37,165 bases of DNA from positions 1 to 37,165 of the forward strand of contig JADGNR010000005.1 of NCBI GenBank assembly GCA_017883415.1, given 5' to 3'. This DNA comes from Bryobacteraceae bacterium. GTDB lineage: Bacteria > Acidobacteriota > Terriglobia > Bryobacterales > Bryobacteraceae. The notes below the pieces were generated by a model. It did not search any database, was not told the origin of the DNA, and saw nothing but the letters and a program-made list of their open reading frames with translations. Made by a program: the position numbers and the translations under genes. Below are positions 8,317-16,184 of this stretch, one piece after another (the stretch's first letter is position 1; each line of letters starts with the position of its first letter).

Positions 8317-9159
8317 CTACTTCTTGTACACATGCGGATTCTTGAACAACCAGCCGCCCCCGATCTTCCGTATGGCCAGCCGCGCGGCGTTGTCCGCCCG
8401 CATCAGCAGGTCCGCGGCCTTTTGCCGTGGCCAGCCGCGAAACGAAGTGACGTGGTAGGAATCATCCTCCCCCGCCGGCCGCGGCGAAAAATAGTAATTG
8501 GAAACACAGCACCGCCGTCCCGCGTGCACCACCTTACTCACCGAGTGCCAGCTCCGCTCGTCGGTTTGCATCGCCACCAGGCGGTTCGCGCGGCTGTGCA
8601 GGGTGCGCGCCGCCTTTCCCGGCCCCTCGTCCCATAACTCCAGGTGGCCTCCATATTCCTCGCGCCAGTCCGGCGTCACGTAGTAGAGCAGGTTCAGCAC
8701 GCGGTAATTGTTCCGCTCCATATCGTGCGAATTATCGAGATGAGGATTCAGGTAGTGCCCCTCGGCCATCAGGCTGATGCCCCCGGCGTAGAGCCGCTCG
8801 TCGGGAAGAAGGTCCCGAAGTCCGGTGATGGCGGAGACCTCATGCACCACGCGCGGGTCCTGGAAAGCGTAAACGATCTCCTCCAGCAAGGGGTCGTACT
8901 GGCTCATCTGGTAGCCTACGAACTTGAGCTGCCCGAGCGTTCTCTTTAAGACCAGCGCTTCGGTGGAGGGGAAGGCTTGATAGATCGCCCGCGCCATCCC
9001 TTCCGGAAGCAGGTCGTCCAGGATGAAACTTCGAATCCGCCCGGGCTCGTGGAACTCGCGCACGAGCGCTTCCCGCCGGCCCGCCAGACGTTCCGCGATC
9101 AGGCCGGCGATCTCGCCGCGCGCCGGGCTTGGAGGTGGAGAGAACTCTTGCGATGCCAT
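8317..9159 (-). CDS. 2-oxoglutarate/Fe(II)-dependent oxygenase, prolyl-hydroxylase-like
   Basis: This 280-residue protein has the double-stranded beta-helix iron site: His140 and Asp142 in PHLDNSHD, distal His205 in SWHSVSK, and a 2-oxoglutarate-binding Arg in GRRCCVSNYYF (215-216). GGHLELWD lies between them, as in prolyl 4-hydroxylase-like members (2OG-FeII_Oxy_3). The reaction would couple oxidative decarboxylation of 2-oxoglutarate to hydroxylation of an unknown substrate. ATG at 9159 is preferred over an upstream codon at 9201 because AAGGA lies about 5 bases before it. The neighbours (SGNH hydrolase, glycosyltransferase, radical SAM protein) hint at envelope glycan or secondary-metabolite modification, but no substrate can be named. 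Confidence 0.8.
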   Translation of the reverse strand: MASQEFSPPPSPARGEIAGLIAERLAGRREALVREFHEPGRIRSFILDDLLPEGMARAIYQAFPSTEALVLKRTLGQLKFVGYQMSQYDPLLEEIVYAFQDPRVVHEVSAITGLRDLLPDERLYAGGISLMAEGHYLNPHLDNSHDMERNNYRVLNLLYYVTPDWREEYGGHLELWDEGPGKAARTLHSRANRLVAMQTDERSWHSVSKVVHAGRRCCVSNYYFSPRPAGEDDSYHVTSFRGWPRQKAADLLMRADNAARLAIRKIGGGWLFKNPHVYKK

Positions 9160-9199
9160 GGGGTCCTTACCGACCGATCGTATCATGCGCGAAGATGTC

Positions 9200-9255
9200 A
9201 CCGCCGAGGCGCCGAGACGCCGAGCGAAACCCTAAATTCTCGGCGCCTCGGCGGT
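9200..9255. repeat. Inverted-repeat element, family A copy 1
   Basis: Perfect 17-bp arms, ACCGCCGAGGCGCCGAG at 9200-9216 and its reverse complement at 9239-9255, enclose a 22-base loop. The element sits between the divergently transcribed oxygenase and glycosyltransferase genes. The same arms recur at 17936-17996 and, in diverged form, at 34260-34321. It is a REP-like or MITE-like dispersed hairpin; a terminator role is unlikely here because both flanking genes point away. Confidence 0.85.
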
Positions 9256-9331
9256 GGAAAGCCCTTGCGCTAATTCGCGTTCCCACCAGACATCGTGATC
9301 TGTTACTCTGATACTAACCCTGGGATTTCCA

Positions 9332-10321
9332 ATGCAGCCTGAACCGCCATTTGTCTCCATCGTGATTCCCGTCAGGAACGAAGAGCGCATCCTGGGGCGC
9401 TGTCTGGAATCCATCGCCCGGCTGGAATATCCCCGGCATCGGTTTGAAGTGATCGTCGCCGACAGCCTCTCCACCGACAACAGCCGGCTGATCGCGCAGG
9501 AGTTCGGCGCTCTGGTGGTGCCCAACCAGGGGCAAACCGTGGTCTCCGGCCGGAACTGCGGCTTCGCGGCCTCCCGCGGCGAATTCGTCGCCTTCACCGA
9601 CGCCGATTGCATCGTGCGCGGCGACTGGCTCAAGACCGGAGTGAACGCGCTTGGACCGGAAGAGATCGCCGGGGTGGGCGGAGTGACGCTGTTTCCCGAG
9701 GACGCCACCGCGTTTCAGAAAGCCGTCAACGTCCTGTTCCTGATGGCCGGTTTCGCCGGCGCCACCTGCCACCGGCAGAGCATTGGCGCCGCGCACACGG
9801 TGACCGACATTCCGGGATGCAATGCCATCTACCGGCGCTCCGCCCTGGAAATGGTGATGCCCCTCGATGAGCACCTGCTCACCGCCGAGGACGTCTGGCT
9901 GAACTGGTCGCTGCGCAGCCGCGGCTTCCAACACGTGGTCTCCGAAAACATGGTCCTGTGGCATCACCGCCGCAGCCGGCCGCGCAGTTTCTTTCGCCAG
10001 ATGTACCGTTTCGCCATCGGACGGCTGCAAGTGGGCAAGCGCAACCGGCGCCTGCTGCGGCCCCTCCATGTGCTCGCCGGCGCCGCGCTGCCGCTGTTCG
10101 CGGCCGCTCTCGGGGCGGCGTTCCTGTGGGGCGGTGTGACCATCCTGGCGGCGCTGGCGCTGGCGGCGGGCGCTGCCGCGGCGATCGCCGGCGTGGCCAA
10201 AACCGGGTCCGTCGGCGCGGGGCTGTGGGTCCCCTTCGTCCTGGCGGTCTTTTTGCTTGCGTGGTCCCTTGGCTTCCTCCGCGAATGGCTCTTTCCCTTG
10301 CGGGAAGTGAATGGCAAATGA
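9332..10321 (+). CDS. Family 2 glycosyltransferase with C-terminal membrane helices
   Basis: This 329-residue protein opens with the GT-A nucleotide-sugar fold (FVSIVIPVRNEERILGRCLES), then VIVADSLSTDNS, and has a metal-binding Asp-Ala-Asp at 90-92 (FTDADC). LTAEDVWLNWSLRSRG at about residue 185 supplies the catalytic acidic ED pair. Residues ~245-315 contain two or three hydrophobic helices, so the enzyme is probably bound to the inner membrane and adds a sugar to a lipid or polysaccharide precursor. Its TGA overlaps the start of the following radical SAM gene (ATGA), indicating translational coupling. Donor and acceptor cannot be deduced. Confidence 0.87.
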   Translation: MQPEPPFVSIVIPVRNEERILGRCLESIARLEYPRHRFEVIVADSLSTDNSRLIAQEFGALVVPNQGQTVVSGRNCGFAASRGEFVAFTDADCIVRGDWLKTGVNALGPEEIAGVGGVTLFPEDATAFQKAVNVLFLMAGFAGATCHRQSIGAAHTVTDIPGCNAIYRRSALEMVMPLDEHLLTAEDVWLNWSLRSRGFQHVVSENMVLWHHRRSRPRSFFRQMYRFAIGRLQVGKRNRRLLRPLHVLAGAALPLFAAALGAAFLWGGVTILAALALAAGAAAAIAGVAKTGSVGAGLWVPFVLAVFLLAWSLGFLREWLFPLREVNGK

Positions 10322-11763
10322 TGAAGGTCACCTTCCTGATACCGCCCGTTTTGGACCACACCCGGGATGTGGACCGCTGCTTCGGCTGTAACTACAGCAT
10401 CTACTTCCTTCCCCTCCTGGCGATGCTGTACCCCGCCACCGCCTGCAAGCTGCAAGGGCACCGGGTGGCGATCCACGATTTCGCCGCCCTGCGCAAAACC
10501 GAGAAGGCGTTCCGCGAGTTCGCCGCCGCCGACGATTCGGATGTTTACTGCTTCTACACCGTCTTTCTCTCGCAGGGAACGGACCGCCTGGCCCGCGACA
10601 TTCTTCGCGCCGCGCGTCCCTCCGCCCGCTTCATCTTCTTCGGCCCGCAGCCTACCTGGGATGCAGGCGTCTTTCTCGACCAGGAGAATTCCTACGTGGT
10701 GCGCGGTGAAGCGGAACTCGTCCTCCCGCGCCTGGTCGCCGCGCTCGAAGGCGCCGAACCCCTCGCTGCCGTCGAGGGCGTGTCCTATCGCGCCTCCTCC
10801 GGCCCGGTCGACAATCCTTCCGCCCCTTATATAAAGGACCTGGACGCGCTGCCGGTCCCCGACCGCACCCTGCTCGACCACCGGCCGTACTCCAATCCCA
10901 AACTGCACAGCAGGCCGCACGCCGCCATCCTCACCTCGCGCGGCTGCTACGCGCAGTGCTGGTATTGCGTCCCCAATTCCCTCTCCTACGCGCGCGAGCT
11001 GGAGCATAAGCGCCAGCACGGCGTGAAACCGCCGGTGCGCCTGCATTCGGCGGCGCGCGTGGTCGAGGAGATGAAGCAACTGGCGGCGCTCGGCTTCCGC
11101 TCGGTGTCGGCGATCGACGACCAGTTTCTGTGGGACGAGCCGCGCACCGCCGCGATCTGCGCTGGAATCGAGGATCTCAAGCTGGAGTGGTCCTGCCTGG
11201 CCCGCTCGGATCGCGTCACCGACCGCGCCGCCGAGGCCATGGCCCGCGCCGGATGCGCCTACGTCGACCTGGGAACGGAATCGTTCGATCAGAAGGTCCT
11301 GGACGCCGTCGGCAAGAACATCCGCGCGGAAGATACCGAGAAGGCAGTCCGCATCCTGAAGAAGCATGGCATCGCCGTGGAGTTGAACATCCTGTTCGGG
11401 GCCACGCCGGTGGAAACCGAGGAAACCATCCAACTGACGCTTCGCGAGCTCAAACGCCTGGACGTGGATTACGTGCTCTTCAGCATCGCCAACCCGTTTC
11501 CCGGAACCGCATTCTACGATGCCGCCAAAGCCAACGGCTGGATGGCCTACGGCGACTACGTCCCCGTCGACCCAGCCCGGAACTCAATCATCTCCTACCC
11601 CCACCTGTCCGCCGAAAGACTCGAGGACCTGGTGGCGCGCGCCTACCGCAACCACTACCTGCATCCCCGCACCCTGTGGCGCGAGCTGCGCAAGACCAAA
11701 GACCTGGCCGACCTGCGCGACAAGTTCGTCACCGGCCTGCGTTTCCTCCAGCGCAACTTCTAA
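10321..11763 (+). CDS. B12-binding-type radical SAM protein
   Basis: This 480-residue protein has an N-terminal B12-binding-like domain (residues ~1-150) and a radical SAM core with Cys209, Cys213 and Cys216 in CYAQCWYC (CX3CX2C) for the 4Fe-4S cluster. LEWSCLARSDRVTD, DLGTESFDQKVLDAVGK and ELNILFGATPVETEE follow, as in class B radical SAM methyltransferases and BchE/HpnP-like enzymes. The classical B12 DxHxxG motif is not evident, so cobalamin binding is unproven. ATG codons at 10318 and 10321 both overlap the glycosyltransferase stop; the second is used. Substrate unknown; the overlap argues that it acts in the same pathway as the glycosyltransferase. Confidence 0.82.
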   Translation: MKVTFLIPPVLDHTRDVDRCFGCNYSIYFLPLLAMLYPATACKLQGHRVAIHDFAALRKTEKAFREFAAADDSDVYCFYTVFLSQGTDRLARDILRAARPSARFIFFGPQPTWDAGVFLDQENSYVVRGEAELVLPRLVAALEGAEPLAAVEGVSYRASSGPVDNPSAPYIKDLDALPVPDRTLLDHRPYSNPKLHSRPHAAILTSRGCYAQCWYCVPNSLSYARELEHKRQHGVKPPVRLHSAARVVEEMKQLAALGFRSVSAIDDQFLWDEPRTAAICAGIEDLKLEWSCLARSDRVTDRAAEAMARAGCAYVDLGTESFDQKVLDAVGKNIRAEDTEKAVRILKKHGIAVELNILFGATPVETEETIQLTLRELKRLDVDYVLFSIANPFPGTAFYDAAKANGWMAYGDYVPVDPARNSIISYPHLSAERLEDLVARAYRNHYLHPRTLWRELRKTKDLADLRDKFVTGLRFLQRNF

Positions 11764-11785
11764 AAGGGGACAGACGCATTTATTT
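11763..11785 (+). repeat. Half-element of the GGGGACAGA repeat type
   Basis: AAAAGGGGACAGACGCATTT begins at the last base of the radical SAM stop codon. It shares AAAAGGGGACAGAC with the arms of the perfect inverted repeat at 28574-28665, but no second arm is seen nearby, so it looks like a solo or decayed copy. Confidence 0.5.
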
Positions 11786-11809
11786 GCGCGCGGACCGGCG
11801 CCGCCCCCG

Positions 11810-13627
11810 CTACTTCTTCGGTAACGTCATCTCACCCGACGGGCTCTTCTGCTTCAGGCCCGTCACTTTGCCATCCTGAACCACAAATTCCAGGGTCACG
11901 TCGGAGAAGCGGGGATGCCCATAGGTCAGCCCCTTCAAGTGCTTCAGCGCAATCGGGGGCGCCCCCGGCAGTACCAGCGACAGGCCGCCATCCGGCGCCG
12001 CCGCCACCTGAATCTTCACGCCGGACGGCGTTTCGTAAGCGCCGGTTATCTGCGACAGCATCTTCGGGTCGATGGTGTCGGGCTTGCGCGTGAAGACCGT
12101 TTCCCCTTCATCGAGCGACATCACCGCCTTGTCGATATCGCCTTGCGGGTTCGTCCGGAAGTTCACCGACCACTTACCATTCTCCTCGTCGTCGGGCGTG
12201 TCGAAGCGGTCGTAGTGGAACGGGGTCATGGGCAGCTTGATCTTATGAAAGTCGAATTGCAGCTCGTTGTCCTTCAGCCCCACGGTCATCAGGCCGTACG
12301 CGGGGTGCTCGTAGGCGCCGGCGTAATCCGCCAGTTTGTGGGAGGGCTTGGTATCCGGCACCCGGCCCTCGCCGGCCTTGGTGCGCGCCTCGGTTCCCGC
12401 CTTCTTGTTCTTCAGCCGCATCGCGAGCTGGCGGTCGCTCCACGGCGTCTGGTCCATACCCAGCAACCGCTCGTAGACGTTGTAGCTGACGATGTTGTAC
12501 AGCGGCTGGCTGTGGTTCCCGATCTCGAAAACGAGGACGCCGATGTGGTCCTGCGGCATGAAGGAAACCTGCGTATGGAAGCCCGGCAAATCGCCGCCGT
12601 GAAAGGTCATCAGGTGACCCCGGTAGGCGGCGGTCTGCCGCCCCATTCCATAAGCGGAATTCAGCATTTCGGACCAGCCGAAGGCCTCGAGACCCGTGTT
12701 GGGCAGGGCGATGGCCGGCTCCAGAGTGGCCTTCAACACCTCCGGGGGAAGCACCTGCTTGCCTTCGTACTTGCCCTGGTTCATCAGCGCGATCAGCCAG
12801 TGCGACATGTCTTCGATGTTGGAGACGATGGCTCCGCAAGGGGCCACGCCCGAGATGTCCTCGTAGTAGGGGATTTTGTAGATCTCGAAGGAGTCGCGCC
12901 GCTCGGTAAATCCGACGCCGAATTCCGGACGCTGCAACATGTCGGTCACGCTGTAACTGGTGGAGCTCATCTGCAGCGGATCGAGGATCCGCTCCTTGAC
13001 GAACTGCTCCCACGTCTTCCCGGATTGCAGTTCGATCAGGTACCCGACCGCCGCATACATCAGGTTGTTGTACAGGAAGGTCTCGCGCATCGGTTCCTGC
13101 GGCTCCAGGTAGACCAGTTTCTGAAAAAGCTCCTTGCGGCTGAAGTCGGATTTGTACCAGATGGTGTCGTGCCGCGTGATGCCGGTGCGGTGCGACAGCA
13201 TATCGCGCAAGGTCACGGTGTTGTTGAGCTGGTCGTTGTAAAAGCGGATGGCCGGCACGGAGTCGCGCACGGGCTTGTCCCACGTCAGCTTCCCTTCCGC
13301 CACCAGCATGCCCGCGGCAATGGCGGTGAACAGCTTCGTATTGGAGGCGATGGGGCTCATGGTGCCGGGTGTATACGGGAGTTTCTTCTCATAGTCGCGG
13401 AAGCCGTAGCCCTTGGCGAAAACCAGCTTGTCGTTGACCACGATACCGACGCCCACACCCGGGGCATTCCAGTCCTTGAGGGTCTTGGCCATATAGGCAT
13501 CGAACCCTTCGAGCCGTTGCGTAACGTTAATACCCTCGGCGGCAGCGGCGCCCCAAGCGAGGGCGAAAAAGAGCAGACCGGTAGCGGCAAACCGCCGGCA
13601 TAGTACGGTTATTGAGATGGGTGTCAT
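11810..13627 (-). CDS. Secreted serine hydrolase, beta-lactamase class C / peptidase S12 family
   Basis: This 605-residue exported protein has a signal peptide ending near residue 30 (FFALAWGAAAAEG). The catalytic set of the class C penicillin-binding fold is complete: Ser95 and Lys98 in SNTK, Tyr186 in YNN, and His343-Gly-Gly in FHGG. The last ~170 residues form a separate beta-rich domain like the DUF3471-type tail of many acidobacterial members. ATG at 13627 is chosen because AAGGA lies 7 bases upstream and the signal peptide follows. Family members act as D-aminopeptidases, esterases or beta-lactamases, so a resistance role should not be assumed. It is a single-gene unit, convergent with the radical SAM gene. 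Confidence 0.87.
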   Translation of the reverse strand: MTPISITVLCRRFAATGLLFFALAWGAAAAEGINVTQRLEGFDAYMAKTLKDWNAPGVGVGIVVNDKLVFAKGYGFRDYEKKLPYTPGTMSPIASNTKLFTAIAAGMLVAEGKLTWDKPVRDSVPAIRFYNDQLNNTVTLRDMLSHRTGITRHDTIWYKSDFSRKELFQKLVYLEPQEPMRETFLYNNLMYAAVGYLIELQSGKTWEQFVKERILDPLQMSSTSYSVTDMLQRPEFGVGFTERRDSFEIYKIPYYEDISGVAPCGAIVSNIEDMSHWLIALMNQGKYEGKQVLPPEVLKATLEPAIALPNTGLEAFGWSEMLNSAYGMGRQTAAYRGHLMTFHGGDLPGFHTQVSFMPQDHIGVLVFEIGNHSQPLYNIVSYNVYERLLGMDQTPWSDRQLAMRLKNKKAGTEARTKAGEGRVPDTKPSHKLADYAGAYEHPAYGLMTVGLKDNELQFDFHKIKLPMTPFHYDRFDTPDDEENGKWSVNFRTNPQGDIDKAVMSLDEGETVFTRKPDTIDPKMLSQITGAYETPSGVKIQVAAAPDGGLSLVLPGAPPIALKHLKGLTYGHPRFSDVTLEFVVQDGKVTGLKQKSPSGEMTLPKK

Positions 13628-13697
13628 GGGATCATCCTTTCGGTACAGGAATGATATCAACTTCTCCCGAGAGAATCAGAGCCGCTGAGATCGGCGG

Positions 13698-13737
13698 GTT
13701 GACAGACGAAAGCGTCTGTCCCACTCTGCCTGTCAAC
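13698..13737. repeat. Compact inverted-repeat element, family D
   Basis: GTTGACAG at 13698-13705 and CTGTCAAC at 13730-13737 form outer arms. Inside is a tight hairpin, GACAGACG / CGTCTGTC (13701-13708 and 13713-13720), with a four-base loop. The hairpin and outer arms compete for the same bases, giving two alternative foldings. It lies upstream of the decayed toxin fragment. It has the appearance of a REP-type element. Confidence 0.65.
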
Positions 13738-13763
13738 GCGGCCCGGCCCTCAAATGTATATGA

Positions 13764-13931
13764 TGGTCGCCAGGTAACTCCCGAGGAAGCGCCCTGGGGC
13801 AGACGGCCGCAGGTCGGCGGCTGTTCGTGGTCTTCACGGTCCGCCGGAAACTGATACGAGTGATTTCCGCCAGGGATATGAACCGGAACGAAACGGAGAC
13901 CTACGCTCGATATGAAGAAGAGAATTCCTGA
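13764..13931 (+). pseudogene. C-terminal remnant of a BrnT-family toxin gene
   Basis: In this frame 55 codons run from just after an in-frame TGA (13761-13763) to TGA at 13929-13931. They include ALGQTAAGRRLFVVFTVR and LIRVISARDMNRNE, ending in a tyrosine- and glutamate-rich tail. This closely resembles the C-terminal half of BrnT-type ribonuclease toxins, where GRRLFVVFT and RVISAR are conserved. The N-terminal half is missing: no start codon with a ribosome binding site exists in this frame and upstream DNA carries an unrelated inverted repeat. The fragment overlaps the antitoxin start by 20 bases, the normal toxin-antitoxin layout. A sequencing frameshift could mimic this, but no intact N-terminal half was seen in the other two frames. 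Confidence 0.68.
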
Positions 13932-14193
13932 GTTCAAAAGCGAAGACGACGAGAGGAAATTTTGGGCCACCGCGGATTCGACGGAATACCTGGATTGGCC
14001 CTCGGGTAAGCGCAGGAAACTCGTTCGCCTCAAACCGTCGCTGCGGACCATATCCCTGCGGCTCCCGGTTTCCATGATCGAGGATCTCAAAGTGCTGGCG
14101 AATCGCCGCGACGTTCCCTATCAGTCCCTGCTCAAGGTCTTCCTGGCGGAGCGCCTGACGAAGGAGCGCAAGGCCGCCCGCATCCTTCCATAA
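13912..14193 (+). CDS. CopG/ribbon-helix-helix antitoxin (BrnA-like)
   Basis: This 93-residue basic protein begins MKKRIPEFKSEDDERKFWATADSTEYLDW and continues with TISLRLPVSMIEDLKVLANRRDVPYQSLLKVFLAERL. This matches the CopG_antitoxin family: an N-terminal toxin-contact segment, then a ribbon-helix-helix DNA-binding domain. Such antitoxins neutralise BrnT-type toxins and repress their own operon. The upstream partner is only a C-terminal fragment, so the antitoxin is apparently orphaned. It ends 69 bp before the ilv leader peptide, and its product could in principle bind DNA there, but that is speculation. Confidence 0.82.
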   Translation: MKKRIPEFKSEDDERKFWATADSTEYLDWPSGKRRKLVRLKPSLRTISLRLPVSMIEDLKVLANRRDVPYQSLLKVFLAERLTKERKAARILP

Positions 14194-14245
14194 ATGCAAT
14201 TTATATCGCTATTCACTTGCATTTGGAAGACTCGTCGGCTAGACT
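14194..14245 (+). promoter_or_regulatory. Candidate promoter and palindrome of the ilv operon
   Basis: TTGCAT (14217-14222) and TAGACT (14240-14245), separated by 17 bp, form a modest sigma-70-type promoter just upstream of the leader peptide. The -35-like TTGCAT is also one arm of an inverted pair with ATGCAA (about 14194-14199), a possible operator. The match to consensus is partial, so the position is provisional. Confidence 0.4.
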
Positions 14246-14262
14246 TGTACCTAAGTTCCGCG

Positions 14263-14340
14263 ATGCATCCGCGCCGCCCCATCCCGATTCCCGCAGTCAT
14301 TATTACCCTTATTCTGGTCATCGTATCCGGCCCCGCTTGA
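14263..14340 (+). CDS. ilv operon leader peptide (attenuator peptide)
   Basis: A 25-codon reading frame, ATG at 14263 to TGA at 14338, encodes MHPRRPIPIPAVIITLILVI followed by VSGPA. Residues 7-21 contain six Ile, three Val and two Leu, an extreme run expected only of a leader that reports charging of branched-chain tRNAs. It sits immediately before a terminator hairpin and the acetolactate synthase gene. Known ilv leaders work by ribosome stalling at these codons; here that is inferred from the layout. No strong ribosome binding site is visible. Confidence 0.87.
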   Translation: MHPRRPIPIPAVIITLILVIVSGPA

Positions 14341-14409
14341 CGGCCGGCAGGAACTAAGTTCCAAAGGCCATCAGCGGGGCAAAACAGCCCGGTTGATGGC
14401 CTTTTTTTT
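14327..14409 (+). terminator. Transcription attenuator of ilvBNC-cimA
   Basis: The terminator is GGCCATCA (14366-14373) paired with TGATGGCC (14394-14401), with an inner GGGC/GCCC pairing, followed by eight T (14402-14409). The competing antiterminator is GCCCCGCT (14330-14337), at the end of the leader frame, pairing perfectly with AGCGGGGC (14373-14380) in the terminator's upstream arm. A further hairpin CCGGCC/GGCCGG (14327-14347) can hide the first strand. Stalling at the Ile codons would leave 14330-14337 free and allow read-through; completing the leader would cover it and let the terminator form. Confidence 0.85.
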
Positions 14410-14437
14410 ATGCAGCGAGTTTTTGAGGTTTGAAGAT

Positions 14438-16171
14438 ATGTCAACGCTGATGAGCGGCGCCAGGATGCTGGTGGAATGCCTGTCCCGGGAGGGTGTGGAT
14501 TGCATGTTCGGGTATCCCGGCGGCGTCACCCTTCCCTTTTACGACGTGCTGTACGACCACCACATTCGCCATGTGCTGGTGCGCCACGAGGAGAATGCCG
14601 CCTTCGCGGCCGAAGGCTACGCGCGCGCCACCGGCAAAGTGGGGGTTTGCTGCGCCACCTCCGGCCCGGGCGCGACCAACCTGACCACCGGCCTGGTGGA
14701 CGCCATGATGGATTCCATCCCCATCGTAGCCATTACCGGGCAGGTGCCCACCAAGCTGATCGGCAGCGACGCCTTCCAGGAGGCCGATACCTTCGGCATC
14801 ACGCGCTCCTGCACCAAGCACAATTACCTGGTGAAGCGCCTGGAAGACCTGGCGCAAATTGTGCACGAAGCGTTCTATATCGCGGCCAGCGGGCGGCCGG
14901 GCCCGGTGCTGGTGGATGTCACCAAGGACGTGTTGCAGGGCCAGGGGCACTATCAGCCGGTGACCGCGATTCACCTGCCGGGATACAAAGTCTTCACCGA
15001 GGGACACACCGGGCAGATCCGCCGCGCGCTGCAACTGATCGGGGAAGCGGAGCGGCCGCTGGTGTATTCCGGCGGCGGCATTGTGGCGGCGGGCGCGGCC
15101 GCGGAGTTGCGCGAGTTGGTGGAGCTGACCGATGCGCCCGTGGTCACCACCCTGATGGGGCTGGGCGCCCTTGGTTCCAGCCACCCCAATTTCATCAGCA
15201 TGCCGGGCATGCACGGCAGCTATGCGGCCAACATGGCCATGACCAACGCCGACCTGCTGATCGCGCTCGGCGTGCGCTTCGACGACCGCGTCACCGGGCG
15301 CCTGGCCGCGTTCGCGCCGCACGCCAAAGTCATCCACGTGGATATCGACCCGGCGGAAATCGGCAAGAACCGCGCGCCCGAGGTCCCCATTGTCGGCGAT
15401 GTGAAGCGCGTGCTGACGAAGCTCAACAAGCTGCTGGCGGAGGCCAGGAGCGCCAATGGCGAACAGCCTCACGCCGCGCGGCGCGCCTGGTGGCACCAGA
15501 TCCGGCAGTGGAAAGAGGAGCATCCCCTGCGGGCGGCCACCTCCCCGGACGAAATCAAGCCGCAGCACCTGATGGCCGAGATCGACCGGCTCTGCGCGGG
15601 CCAGGCGATTGTCGCCTCCGACGTGGGTCAGCACCAGATGTGGGCGGCGCAGTTGATCCGCTTCCACGAGCCGCGCCTCTTTCTCAATTCGGGAGGCCTC
15701 GGTTCGATGGGCTTCGGGCTGCCCGCCGCCATCGGCGCGCAGTTCGCCTGTCCGGGCAAACTGGTCTTCGCCATCGTGGGCGACGGCGGGTTCCAGATGT
15801 CCATTCCCGAGCTGGCCACCATAGCCAGCTACCAACTGCCCATCAAGATCGTGGTGATGAACAACGGCTTTCTGGGCATGGTGCGGCAATGGCAGGAGCT
15901 GTTCTACAACAACCGCCTGAGCGCGGTGACGCTGGATTCGTTCCCGGATGCGGAAAAGCTGGCGGGCGCGTACGGCTTCAAGGGCCGCACCATCGAACAG
16001 CCGCGGGAACTGGCGGCGGCGCTGGAGACGGCGGTGAACGAGCCGGGACCGTACCTGCTGAACGTAAAGGTATCGCCCGCCGAATGCGTGTACCCCATGG
16101 TGCCCTCCGGCGCGGCCATTAATGAGATGGTGCTGGGGCCGCCCAACCCGGTGGCCGTGCCCGCCAAATGA
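14438..16171 (+). CDS. ilvB: Acetolactate synthase large (catalytic) subunit
   Basis: This 577-residue ThDP enzyme condenses pyruvate with pyruvate or 2-oxobutyrate, the first common step to valine, leucine and isoleucine. The start at 14438 follows GAGG (14425-14428) by 9 bases. Visible are FGYPGGVTLPFYD, the ThDP-activating Glu51 in RHEENAAFAAEGYARATG, SGPGATNL, ITGQVP, the FAD-binding middle domain, and the C-terminal ThDP/Mg motif GDGGFQM followed by MNNGFLGMV. The length is normal for the family. It is the first structural gene after the attenuator and is followed 13 bp later by its regulatory subunit, so both are made together. Confidence 0.96.
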   Translation: MSTLMSGARMLVECLSREGVDCMFGYPGGVTLPFYDVLYDHHIRHVLVRHEENAAFAAEGYARATGKVGVCCATSGPGATNLTTGLVDAMMDSIPIVAITGQVPTKLIGSDAFQEADTFGITRSCTKHNYLVKRLEDLAQIVHEAFYIAASGRPGPVLVDVTKDVLQGQGHYQPVTAIHLPGYKVFTEGHTGQIRRALQLIGEAERPLVYSGGGIVAAGAAAELRELVELTDAPVVTTLMGLGALGSSHPNFISMPGMHGSYAANMAMTNADLLIALGVRFDDRVTGRLAAFAPHAKVIHVDIDPAEIGKNRAPEVPIVGDVKRVLTKLNKLLAEARSANGEQPHAARRAWWHQIRQWKEEHPLRAATSPDEIKPQHLMAEIDRLCAGQAIVASDVGQHQMWAAQLIRFHEPRLFLNSGGLGSMGFGLPAAIGAQFACPGKLVFAIVGDGGFQMSIPELATIASYQLPIKIVVMNNGFLGMVRQWQELFYNNRLSAVTLDSFPDAEKLAGAYGFKGRTIEQPRELAAALETAVNEPGPYLLNVKVSPAECVYPMVPSGAAINEMVLGPPNPVAVPAK

Positions 16172-16184
16172 CGAGGCTCAACTT

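Noticed and set aside
9200-9255. CRISPR repeat
   Set aside because: Only a single pair of inverted arms per locus, with copies kilobases apart; no direct repeats with regular spacers.
9958-10317. N-terminal 120-residue extension of the radical SAM protein
   Set aside because: It overlaps the glycosyltransferase entirely and is proline/arginine-rich noise; family homology begins at MKVTFLIPP.
11915-13603. Long plus-strand frame of over 560 codons opposite the serine hydrolase
   Set aside because: High-GC antisense shadow; the minus-strand product has signal peptide and complete SxxK, YxN and HGG motifs.
14342-14410. Terminator of the antitoxin gene only
   Set aside because: The Ile-rich leader frame and the alternative pairing show that it is an attenuator for the downstream ilv genes.
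14476-16122. Second plus-strand frame across ilvB
   Set aside because: Off-frame reading of ilvB with Arg-rich low-complexity sequence.
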